A stretch of DNA of 64,000 nt, taken from the NCBI GenBank assembly GCA_964036155.1, contig OZ038422.1, positions 42,741,201 to 42,805,200 of the forward strand. The letters run 5' to 3'. Position 1 is the first letter of the stretch. The number at the start of each line of letters is the position of its first letter. Of the stretch, positions 48,801-58,929 are shown piece by piece. The position numbers were made by a program, and so were the translations under genes. This DNA is from Diploscapter coronatus (taxonomy: Eukaryota; Nematoda; Chromadorea; Rhabditida; Rhabditidae). Below the pieces are notes generated by a model. The model had not been told where the DNA came from. It saw nothing but the letters and a program-made list of their open reading frames with translations, and searched no databases.

Positions 48801-49799
48801 ATTAAATGGCGATCAAAAATTCGAAAACATGCTTGATTTTAACTTTTCGCTTATTTAAAATAGCGCCACTTCAGCACAACAATTCCTTTTGCAAAAAGCT
48901 GCCTAATAATAAATGGGAACAACTCAAAATTCCAGATTTAGTTCATGTTTTAGTCTTTGAAGGACAAAATTTTACCTGTTGTAGACTTGTAGGCCTGAAT
49001 ATGTGCTGATGAATAGGTGAGAGAATTGGAACATCATATTTGTAGTCGAATCCTAAACGCAACATTCGATATGATTGAATTGAAAAATGAGCGCATTCTT
49101 GAGAAAAGGTAACCATTTCAGTTATTTAGACAAGGCTTCTTGAGGAACAAGGGTCTATGCAATAATGCGATATCTAATTTCTTCGAATGCCCATTGTAAT
49201 GTCAACTACACACTATTTAAATGTCTGCAAACGATTTTTGAAGTTCAGCTTTACTGCAGTCTTTAACAATTCTCATATTGATTATTTAATTTAAAGCACA
49301 GTATATAACAATGAATCAGACGCACTCGAGTTAATTTGGAAATTATCAAAATGCTGGATATGAGCAGTTTTGTAGTGGCTAAAACAAAATGACTAAATGA
49401 TTGCTTTTATCACATTACTTCGGCCAATTTCTATTGAGTCGTTATTTTTTAATTTCATTAAAATTCTGATTTTTCAAAAATGATAATCAACGATCATTAA
49501 TGGTTAGATGAGACGGAATTCTTAATAACTTCTCAAATTATACTAATTTGAACAAATCACGTGTGTCGACTATCAAACCTAAAATATGGTTTGTCACGGA
49601 TCATAACAAGTGTACCTAGCAAAAGTCGTCCGGGATTTGAATATTGATCATTTTTCATAATTTGAGAAAATCTATACATCTAAAATAACTGAAACTTACA
49701 TAAAAAGTCGCAAAATGAATTTAACATACCAACAAGAGGAGCATCGAATTCGTCGGGATAGGGAAGGGCAATGGCCGCCCGACGGCGGATCGAGCTCAT
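45893..49799 (-). CDS. KChIP-like / neuronal calcium sensor family protein
   Basis: EF-hand protein of the NCS/KChIP family; KChIPs are cytoplasmic or membrane-associated partners of Kv4 channels. Eight exons give 274 aa, in phase: 49730-49799, 48976-49052, 47222-47365, 47047-47137, 46892-47004, 46441-46588, 46330-46394, 45893-46009. The N-terminal ~120 residues are a family-atypical extension (MSSIRRRAAIALPYPDEF; FNIPSDNVAIPKSTFYPRHS). The core begins THFSKNEVRAIYRAFKE and includes ELFPQGD and LSVLCRGTLDEKLEWLYRLY, close to KChIP text. EF2 is canonical (DSDRSGTINFLE). EF3 (DPKNTGEVTLHR) and EF4 (DVGRKGCITKED) lack residues needed for normal Ca2+ binding. The 42-base intron 47005-47046 is stop-free and in frame. 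A longer acceptor choice at 47373 exists but breaks phase. The 5' end beyond the chosen Met is uncertain. Confidence 0.88.
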
Positions 49800-51211
49800 C
49801 TGGTTCGGAAGTCGACTCTGATCCTGATTCCGGGCAGATCTGCTGAACGAATGGGAAGAAGCACGTTGCTAGGGGGAATCACCCGTGGTACATAGTCAAA
49901 ATTGAAGTGCGACACGGCGATTTTTCACAGAAAAGACATTAATGAGAAGATTCGTGAAAACGAGAAAAGATGCCGAGAAATGGCGGTTTGAGCAGAGCGA
50001 GAAAACAATTGTCAGGATGAAAGAAAAAAGAAGGCAGGAGGGAGACAAGGAGAAATGAGGATGAGGAGGGAAATCAGGAGAAACACAAGAGATGAAATGA
50101 CGGGTAAGACGACATACGACGAGTTGCAGGGGTGAAAAACACAGATCAGTGATTGAAAAGAGTATGGGTAAGATAAACAATACGATAAATGGAGAATGAG
50201 AAAGATTTGTCGCGACATGATAAAGTTGTACGATTAGACGGAATAATGTTGAGCCCGAAATAGCCTACTCTAGCTTTCCGTAATCGTATCATAGCGTCAC
50301 GATAAATCCAAATCGTCTGCATCATTCTATACAACATGATGAGAAGAACTGAATATGGAAGGACAAAACACAAGGGGAGGGGGAATTTATGATGAGATAA
50401 AGCCGAAGATCCCACATGAGGGTTGGTTTCGAGAAAACGTTGAGAGAATTCCATTTAATTATTCGAAATGTGAACTTCAACTGAAGAAATCCCTAATGAT
50501 AATGACATTTGAGCGAGCAAGATCTTGTAATTTACTGGCTCCATTAGAACTGACTGATGAATGCTATCAATTCGGTGTCAATGTATAGATTGTGATGATT
50601 ATTCATGAAGGGTTAAAAATAGCATCAAATGAGGAACTACGGAACACAAAGCATCAATCTGCGATGGTTCATAAAATGAAACGCATTTATCTTTTCACAA
50701 CCCACTTCCAGCTTGACAATCGAGTTTCTATGGCCGAATTATCGCATCAGTGAGTCTTTAAGCAGATATTTCTGAATTGCTTCCCTGAAGATTTATAATG
50801 AGCAGCCGTCTCATCGTCTCATCGAGAAGTCGAATAATCAATAATCAACAGGCAAATCGGTAAACAAAATTTCGTTTTTGTCGGATATTTTCAAAGTTAA
50901 TGAGGATTTTGGGATATTTTTGTACATATTTTAAGCAGTAATTTGGCTATGAAAATTCTTCTGCGTTCTCTATCTAGCTTAATCCAAGACTCGTGGTATT
51001 TTGTCTGAATTGAGTGGTCTCTCAAATGTTTAGCTCACATTTCCGGTAGAAGTGCATTTGGCATATAAAAATACCCTATGCATTCTACGAAATTGCTTCA
51101 TTGCTTCAGAATGTCACAACAATCTACGAGCATTGGCTGCGGCCAAAGGGGATAAGGGGATGTTTATTCGATATGAAAAGGATTTTTGGATAATCACAGA
51201 TTTTTCGTGGA
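49800..51211. other. spacer between KChIP-like gene and GPCR
   Basis: About 1.4 kb on the 5' side of the KChIP-like gene. It contains a polypurine block on the + strand (49960-50110) and no exon that could be supported. An acceptor (TCGTTCAG) 48 bases before the KChIP Met is a candidate leader-splicing or 5'-UTR site. Confidence 0.45.
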
Positions 51212-53884
51212 TTAGAAGAGCCTGGTTGTGGCTGGCTGGACGCGCCTTCCTGCAATAGCTCGTCGAACTCTTCCTCCTCTGCCTCGATTCGGATTTGAAG
51301 CTCCTAAACGAGACAAATAATCAATTAAAATGATTAAAATCGTATCGTAAATTCGAAAAAATATATATATATATAGTTTTAAAAGAAAATATTAATATCT
51401 TAAAAGATGAATAAAATCAGGTTCACTATTATTCACAATTATCAAGTAATTCGTCAATCACCAAACAGATAGAAGTATGATTCCATATTCCAGTGTTTCA
51501 TATTTCATTGATACTTTTCAGCTCTGTCTAGCCTTCAATATATGGAGGTAATCTGATTATTATTCAGGTTCGCATGAAGTCTGAAAATTCACAGACCTTC
51601 TCTAGTAGTTGCAGGTGGTTGTCGACTCTTGACAGTGGCTTGTGGCAGTCTAAGTTTAGTTGGAGGTGGAGGTTTCTTGATGGGCTCTTCTGTTAAGAGA
51701 TCAATCGCTGGTTTGATCGGTTTATTTGATTTGAGGGCTGATTCTCGTTGATCACTTGAAGACGATGATGGTGATTGGACTGGCAGAGTGTCTGTCGACC
51801 CTATTGTGTCATTCAGACTTGAAGCTGAAATCGAATTTCTTGAAATAGAGATTGGGGATTGACTGAAGTATATTTTACGTAATAATATTTTGAAAGCAAA
51901 GATGAGACAAAGCCGGACTTTGATTTCATAAACCTAGAGTACAATTCTGATTTTTCTCTGCATTAATTCCAGCTAAATGTTACTCGATGATCCGGAATTT
52001 GTTGAGCTTCTGTTTGCTAGGGGTTGATGTGGATGTGCTTGTTGTAATGAGTGATTGGATCTTTGAATTTGTTGTTGTTGTTGAGGAACATGGATCGGTT
52101 GCTGTAACGAGGGAAGAGGAGAAGCGACAGGCGGAGGGATTCGAGATGGCAGAGGGTTGTAAATGGGCTTCATTGGCATCGAGGATTCAGGCATTCGCAA
52201 CTGCAGTCCTTCTGGAGTAGCTACTAGAGTCATCACAGAAGGTGGTTGGGAATAGCCTGAAAGCCATCAAAGTTGAGTGAGTTTGCTCAATCAGCTGACC
52301 TTGATACATTCCATTAACGAGTATGGGTGGTTCATAAGATCGACAACAAATAACCTCCTTCAACTTCACCCAAATATCATTACACCAGCAGAGAATCTAA
52401 AATAAAATTAAAATTTTCCAAAGACCTGTCATTTTACCGAAATTGGGCAAAGTAGCGTGTATATGAACCGTAACCAAGTTATCAAAGTATCGCAATCTTG
52501 TGGCACATCAAGAGAGCCATCGGAAGATATCAACTCTTGACTCGTGTAGATCTAAGATCACAATTTCATAAAATATCAATAGCGGAGTAACCTACCTCAA
52601 ATACAATGCATAAACATATAAATGGGCCCTCAAAGATTACAAACAGGCACAAGAGAAGTACAACCTAAAACAAGTATTGATACATTTTCGCGGTTGCACT
52701 ATTTTACTAATTTAGCTCGACTCTGATGTTCATAGATTGACCGATTTCTTCGAATAAAATCGGAATATTCATGAGATTGCTGTGGGAGAGATGCTAATTG
52801 CTGAATTCAATGATTTATTTATCGAATTACTAGTGAAAAGAAAAACAAACCCGTTTTCTAAAAATTGCACAGGAACAGACGAGAACTACGGAAAGGCAGC
52901 CAAGGTAGAGAATAATGCGGGCGATTGAATAGCCGATTGGGCTCTTTCTGAAATAATTCTAAAAATGTTTTTACTTTAAATACTAAAACGAACTCTCCAA
53001 TTCCGCACAAATATCGATTGCTGAATTCAACCACAGGGATTGCCGGAGATAAAGTTGCCAACGAAACTGCCGCTGCTATTAGACAAAGAAGAATAGCAAG
53101 TACTAAACGTAAGCAGTTTTGAGTTAATACTGAAGACAAAACGTGCCAGTGACTTTGAACCCATCGAGATATCGTCCATTCTGCTTGCCTTCTCGTTCGT
53201 ATTCATTATCTCGCAAAATCATTCCAACTGCTCGTTCAGCTGACATCAGCATGATGAAGAAGAGTGTGTAGAGTTGAGTAAACTGAAATTGAAAATAGAG
53301 CAATTCCTTTGATGCATACATTTTGATTTATTGCAAATCTGCAGCATGAAAGTGACAACATGCTATGATTTGATATGACAAAAACGCGTGCGCTGTTTTA
53401 CAAGATATTTCGATTTTTTTTTGAAAATTCAAATTCCAGCTCTAGTTTTAAACCCTCCAAACCTGCTGAACGACGACATTGAAATTGCACCATCCTTTGT
53501 TTAGCACCCAGCTGCCGTTTGCAATGTTGATGAGGGAAAGCAGTTGGTTGAAGATGATATCGAACAGGTTGATTGCTGACGAGACTGCGAACAGACAGTA
53601 GATGAAGGTGTCGCGAAGCTGCTTGCTAAACCATTTTCAATAAAATCTCGGAAAAAGACGGATAGAAATTGCTTACCTCATCAGGATAGTGACTAAAAGC
53701 AGCGTGTTCAAAATGAACGTTGCTATGAAATGAGCACCTAAATCATGACTTAGTGAAGAATAGTTTGAAATTGCATACTGAAAATGATGCAGTTCGTAAG
53801 GCTTTGCGTGGGTGTCACATATCTCGACGCATCTGACAGCGTATCCGCGATTGGAACGTATTCCACAGAGATTGTTGTAGTCAT
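51212..53884 (-). CDS. orphan rhodopsin-like GPCR with long Pro/Gln/Ser tail
   Basis: Seven-TM receptor of unknown ligand. Model (548 aa): 53779-53884, 53677-53737, 53463-53625, 53138-53282, 52994-53102, 52851-52947, 52708-52800, 52596-52664, 52438-52551, 52300-52396, 51984-52256, 51597-51824, 51212-51303. Seen: TM1 AHFIATFILNTLLLVTILM; TM2 DTFIYCLFAVSSAINLFDII; TM3 FTQLYTLFFIMLMSAERAVG with ERA instead of DRY; TM4 AILLCLIAAAVSLATL; TM5 SIARIILYLGCLSVVLVC; TM6 VVLLLCLFVIFEGPF; TM7 LRFIYTLLCPISILCWCNDI, with no NPxxY. The cytoplasmic tail is long and rich in Pro, Gln and Ser. Weak points: the TM3-TM4 junction (intron 53103-53137, only 35 bases, GTCTTC donor) and the last exon, which is open in all three frames. 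An alternative end is the TAG at 51973-51975 if the 51984 donor is not used. The protein could also end with an acidic tail (EAEEEEFDELLQEG) in another frame of the last exon. Confidence 0.82.
51361..51375. repeat. (AT)n microsatellite
   Basis: Alternating AT run in the intron 51304-51596 of the GPCR gene. Confidence 0.8.
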
Positions 53885-54770
53885 CGTTCAGATTTATTTG
53901 AATTTGAATAGTAGCACACTTTACGATATGTCATTCTGATATCAATAGTTGATAGGTTTTTTTTACAAAATATTATCACATCCTTAGAAAATAAATAATA
54001 CAAATATGTTAGAACAATGTGTTTTACGTGGAATCGAAATATGAAATGTCGGCTAGAAGCAATAAAGCGACCCACGGGAATTGGAATATCGGTCCACTCT
54101 CTGCCTCGTCTCCAAGGCAACCAATTTTCTCTCTGCATCCATTTATTGAATGAAACTATATTTCAATAATAAGAAAATGAAGTTGACAGCATAACATAAT
54201 ACAAATATTAAAAAAATAATATGCTATTCTGTATAATAAAATTATTGATTTTTCTTTAGCAATTAGCAATTCTAGATTTCAAATCGAATTTCCATCAGAC
54301 ATACTTGGTTTTGAGTGAGAATTTGAAGAAACAATTACACAATTATTTGCAGAGATCTATCTCATCATTTTCAAGCGGTTTTTGAACTCTTGGATTAATT
54401 CAAGCACAAATCACATTGCATTGTTTTCCCAGCAAAATTGATAGAATCGATATTTTATGGAGACACAATCATAGAAACTTGATTGATAATGATAGCCTCT
54501 TCACAACATCCATGAAAGATACCATTTTGACGAAATAAAATTGCAATAGCAGTTCATTTTTCGTGATTTTCATGGTGTGTGCACTAACTGTTCCTTCTGT
54601 AGTCTGACCAATTTCGTTGAGCAAAGAAGCAAAGAGATTATGATTTTATGGCAAAGAGAGAGAGAGAGTTTGAAAGTAAATATTTTCCAATCGCCAGTAG
54701 AGTAGAGAGAAGAAAAGGTTTTAAAAAGGACGGCGACTTGGCAATTCAATTCATTTCGTGGTTTGCAGAG
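53885..54770. other. divergent promoter region, GPCR / SDR
   Basis: 886 bases separating two divergently transcribed genes, so it should hold both promoters. AT-rich, with an (AG)n run at about 54654-54668. An acceptor-like TTTGCAG lies three bases before the SDR start codon at 54771. No exon seen. Confidence 0.5.
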
Positions 54771-56371
54771 ATGGCGAAACGTTTCGAGGGCAAAGTCGCT
54801 ATTGTCACCGGTAAAATGTCTTTATAAAATATGCCATCTTATGTTTTATATTATTCCGCATTATTTTACGTATTCAATGCAATCTGAATACCATGTGAAG
54901 AGTCGGGCAAAAGTATTTAGCCAATTATGATATGCCATGTTCGTCTCATCAATTATCGTGATTTATTTAGTCTAAAGTTTTGTTAAATTTTAGTAAATTT
55001 GATTAGAAGCAGATCATATAATCAAGCATAACAATTATATTTTTGGTTTTATATTCTTGCACAACATCATTTCACCATTTTTCACAATTTAATCCAGGAA
55101 ATTGCAGGTTCTTCGAACGGAATCGGAAGAGCTACCGCTGTCTTATTTGCAAGAGAAGGAGCAAAAGTCACATTGACAGGAAGAAATGAAACAGCTTTGA
55201 CTGTATGTTCCATGTTTCATCATACAATCTTCCTAGAAATTCATCTTTAGGAAGCAAAGAACGAAGCTATTGCAGCTGGAGCTAAAGAGAGTGATGTTCT
55301 GACCGTGATTGGAGATCTGAGGGAAGAGAATGTGCAGAAGGAACTCGTCGATAGAACCGTTGAGAAGTTCGGGAAACTTGATATTCTGGTAAACAAAAAT
55401 TAATTCAGTTTGAAATGATATGATGAAATTTCGGATCCACAATGCTGGTGGTGCAGCGCCTGATATGACACCTCGACAAGGGTTCCAGATGACCATCAAC
55501 GACTACGATTACATCATGGAACTCAATTTAAGAGCGTATGCAACCATTTTTGAACAAACAATTTCAAGAATACCAATTCAGCATAGTTTCTCTGACAAAT
55601 CTGGCGAGAGAACATCTTATCAAGTCGAAAGGAGAGATCGTCGTTGTTTCGAGCATAGCTGGACTCCCACATGGGGTATGCTGAATTAGTACTATCTTTC
55701 TCCACAATTACAACATTCAAGGTTTGCAGAATTCCAAAATGCCCTATTACGCGATTTCAAAAGCAGGGTTGGATCAGTACATGAGAGCTCTGGCCGTTGA
55801 AATGATTGAGCACGGTGTTCGCGTGAATGGAGTCAAGTAGGGAAAATTGTGCAATTCAAAATTGTGAAAATGAAATTTAGTCCTGGAATAGTTCGCACAA
55901 AAATTGGAAATAAACAAGGGGTAACTTCTGAAGTGATGGAACAGGCAGAACAATTCATCCTATCCGACAAGGATTTTCTACCCTCACGCACGATTGGATT
56001 GCCCGAAGACGTTGCAAAGGCGATTGCCTTTCTGGCCGATAGAAGTATGGAATTCAAAAGCAACTTCTCAATTCTTGATGTGCTGTCATTTCACTCTGAA
56101 TGAAAAGCTCATAACTTTTGAATCAGTTCTCTACTATCCTGTTTCATCTTAATCTGATAATATGGTCAGTAACAAGTGAAAACTAGCAACGAGGTGATAG
56201 CCATCACGATAATGCAAGAAAAATATAGATATAGTTATTTGTCTTGCAGACTCTTCTTCGTACATAATCGGTCATTCCTTGGTAATTGATGGTGGATCGA
56301 ATCTGATCAACACTTTGATGCAGATGGACTTTATCAAAGTCTTGAAATTGACTCAGCAGCAGAGCCAGTGA
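54771..56371 (+). CDS. short-chain dehydrogenase/reductase (classical SDR)
   Basis: NAD(P)(H)-dependent oxidoreductase; substrate not predictable. Eight exons give 286 aa: 54771-54810, 55108-55202, 55251-55388, 55435-55535, 55582-55675, 55730-55836, 55881-56044, 56250-56371. The cofactor motif is TGSSNGIG (13-20), then NAGG in the form IHNAGG (94-97) and catalytic Ser in VVVSSIAG (148/149). YYAISKAG gives Tyr163 and Lys167 (YxxxK), followed by VNPGIVRT and, near the end, GHSLVIDGGSN. The exon starting at 55435 is required for frame and for the NAG motif, but the bases before it are TTTCGG, not AG; the nearest real AG (55408) shifts the frame into a stop. All other junctions are canonical. The start is preceded by TTTGCAG, fitting a trans-spliced leader. 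Confidence 0.94.
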
Positions 56372-56428
56372 GACGAATTTCTATTAGATTTTGTAAACGC
56401 ATGTATTTTTGTCTGGATTTATTGCAAG

Positions 56429-56434
56429 AATAAA
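56429..56434 (+). terminator. polyadenylation signal of the SDR gene
   Basis: AATAAA 58 bases after the TGA at 56369-56371. Confidence 0.7.
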
Positions 56435-56848
56435 TATTTTTAGCTATGCAAATGCTGATAACTGAACCACAAAGTGCTGCAAATTCGAGATTACTGGCTG
56501 CACTCTCGTTCACAGGATTAGGGCCCGCAAGTCACTTTTTTATCGTGAAGCATGACACTTGAAAATGATACACATAAATAGAGTGTTTTCCGGACATTCC
56601 GGATCAAAAAATCGTTTTTCAAAAAGTTCATCCCATCCAAAGTTATGGTCATTTGAATGGGTGATGTTGTGTCCCGAATTTCCTCTACGTTTTTTGTTCC
56701 TATGATTATTGCGCGCCCCCATTGCAGTCCGTTGAAAATGAATAAATTGGGCGGGGCTTCGTTTTAAATGACTTATTTTTGTCAGTTATTGTTATTTTTC
56801 GTTGATTTTTTCTATTTTTGTCTGTTTTGCTAAATTTTTAGTTTCAGC

Positions 56849-58022
56849 ATGTGCCTCACGTCCAGGACGATGGCTACTGTGCTCGGGGTCTTCACGACGG
56901 TTTTGATGTAAGATTTTTATTGATTTTTGTGAGATTTAATTTCTTTCTTTTAGTTTTAATGTTAGTACTAGGTGCACAGCGCTGAGTTATTGAGTAAACT
57001 GACTATTCTAAACGGTATAAGAATTTCGAATACAATTATACGAGAGAATAAGAAATAAGATAGATGGTATAAATGGATTTATTCAACGGGAGTATGAAAA
57101 TCTGCAGCGAAATGAACATTTTGAGATTTAAGATTTCATATTTTTGCAATGTTTTCTTGATTCTTCATCTTTCCATTTCCATATCAGCAGCCGAAATTCT
57201 GAAAATTCATTAAAACAAAGCTTTTTTATGGAATAAATCAATCTTGCGTAACTTTGATATTTCAGATGATCAAACCATCACTTAGACGAAGAAGGTTAGA
57301 ATCTATATTTTATTATTTTGATTTCTTCATTTTATATAATTTGTAAATTGCGTTAGACCACATTTTTAATTTGTTAAAATATGAAAAATTAACACCAGTC
57401 GAATAATTTTCGAAGCGAGATTTGATTTTTAAAAGGGCATACTTTAGACGCCTTTAATAGAGAAGGATTTTAAAATATAGCTCAAAATTCGTTGAGGATG
57501 AGATAATTTTTCCTCTAAGGAATGTGACCTATCGCAAAAACCCCTTGAAATTTGTCAATTTTGTTGAATAAACTATTGAATGATCTCTAGTTTTTTTATT
57601 TCTAAATTTGGCATCTTGTATTTTATTTTTCAATTTGTAATAAAATTGCGTCTTTTAAATCAATCGTTTTTGCCAATGGAAATAAATTTTGAAAAAGTGC
57701 ATGACCTGATATGACGGACTGATTGATTTTTAGGTGAACATCATCATCCACGAGTTTATACAAATGAATAATTTAATTTAAAAATTACATTTTTTTTCGA
57801 AAAAGGAGAACTTATAAAACATTTTACCAACCTGAAAATGAATCCGTTACTGAACATCCTGATGTCGTTGTTGATGTTCCGGGCCATGCAGCTGTTGTCG
57901 TTGATTCATCTGGAATGAAATCTCCTCAAAACAAAGCACTGTTCTTTTATTTCATTTTTAATCCTCCCCGAAATAAACCCTCAAACTTAATTTTAATCCA
58001 ATCGAAATGTCGTTGCCAGTGA
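56849..58022 (+). other. possible small secreted protein gene
   Basis: Exon 56849-56907 follows GTTTCAG and ends at GTAAGA; it starts MCLTSRTMATVLGVFTTVL, a signal-peptide-like sequence. A 46-base intron leads to 56954, from which the frame can simply end after IFNVSTRCTALSY (stop near 56995). Alternatively it can leave at 56971 and join 57806 in phase, giving RTYKTFYQPENESVTEHPDV and further acidic residues. Other splice-bounded fragments on this strand (57267-57295, 57735 onward) do not fit the frame. No family is recognised, and the last acceptor (GAAAAAG) is weak. Confidence 0.25.
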
Positions 58023-58053
58023 ATTCAGATGAGTTTGTTCCGACATCGGCCAT
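57847..58053 (-). other. possible 45-aa spliced ORF, opposite strand
   Basis: A CACTTCAG acceptor at 58077 is followed by ATG at 58053 and MADVGTNSSEFTGNDISIGL, then KLSLR to a donor at 57979. After a 69-base intron with a good acceptor (ATTCCAG), the exon 57847-57909 adds a Gln/His-rich end and a stop. Another frame of that exon reads INDNSCMARNINNDIRMFSN but is blocked by a TGA just after the acceptor. Upstream, at 58441 on the same strand, an open frame reads MINGQILVPQPCPEISIQSN. These look like scattered coding pieces of an unrecognised gene, but no single model joins them. Confidence 0.25.
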
Positions 58054-58611
58054 CCAGATGACGTTGAGTTGTAGCACTGAAGTGGATTGATTGAAAAATG
58101 AACGAAAGATTCGACGAATAATAAAAAATACTAAAAAAAACAGACGAGAAAAGGCAGGAGTTTAAAGGACTTTTCAGAGTACGCGCTGTTTACAAGTGAA
58201 ACACGATAGTTTACAACGATAATTCTGTTTCGGGTTGTCGTCGCTTGTCGTGGATTATTTTTTCTCGATTTTTTTACCAAAATGATCGGAAGATGGTAAT
58301 CTATCTTACTCATCAGGCTGCTTTCTGGTGGAAGGCCCCCCGTTCCCAATATAGGGTAATGTCAACTTTCAATCGGTTCCCATTGCTTTGAATGCTAATT
58401 TCTGGGCATGGTTGGGGAACCAGAATCTGCCCATTGATCATTTACACACTATTGAAAAGAAAAAAAGAAAAAATAATTGCTAATTAGTGAGTAATTAACG
58501 AGGAACAAAAAATAGGACGCGTTTTTTGCTTCACAAAGTGGGCGGGACTTGCGGGCCCTACACAGGATTATTCCAATTTATAGGATAATTATGTCATAAC
58601 TACATCAATAA

Positions 58612-58929
58612 CATGTTTATTTGAGCTTTATCAAAATTTTTGCTACAAACAAGTTTGAAATTGGCAATAATTTTCTTGGTGTAATCACAGCAAATAAAAA
58701 TTCGAGTCCTACAGTTGAAAGCAGCATCTTATTTAGATACAAGCTGTATCAACGTGCAATTGACGAAAACAAAACGAAGACGCACTTTTTGGTCATTATT
58801 CAAAACAAAGCTGAAAACAAAATTTTGGAAAACACTGCGCTAACCGAAAAAGATACGAAAGGGAAATTCCAAAACCGCTCGTCATTGATTCGAGTCAAAA
58901 ATGAAGAATACCTTACTTCTACAGTTTAG
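58612..58929 (+). other. 105-codon open frame antisense to the ACOX 3' end
   Basis: Open from 58612 to a TAG at 58927-58929 in otherwise AT-rich DNA, with Lys/Asn/Glu-rich but not repetitive sequence (KLYQRAIDENKTKTHFLVII). It has no Met codon, so it would need an upstream exon; a TTATTTAG within it could be an acceptor. It overlaps the last bases of the acyl-CoA oxidase gene on the other strand. It may be a chance frame or a gene remnant. Confidence 0.2.

Noticed and set aside
51824..51973. GPCR and KChIP-like genes as a two-gene operon
   Set aside because: The short gap first suggested this, but the Ser/Pro-rich exons 51597-51824 join the GPCR tail in phase. The KChIP start then lies about 1.4 kb further on, which is long for a nematode operon spacer.
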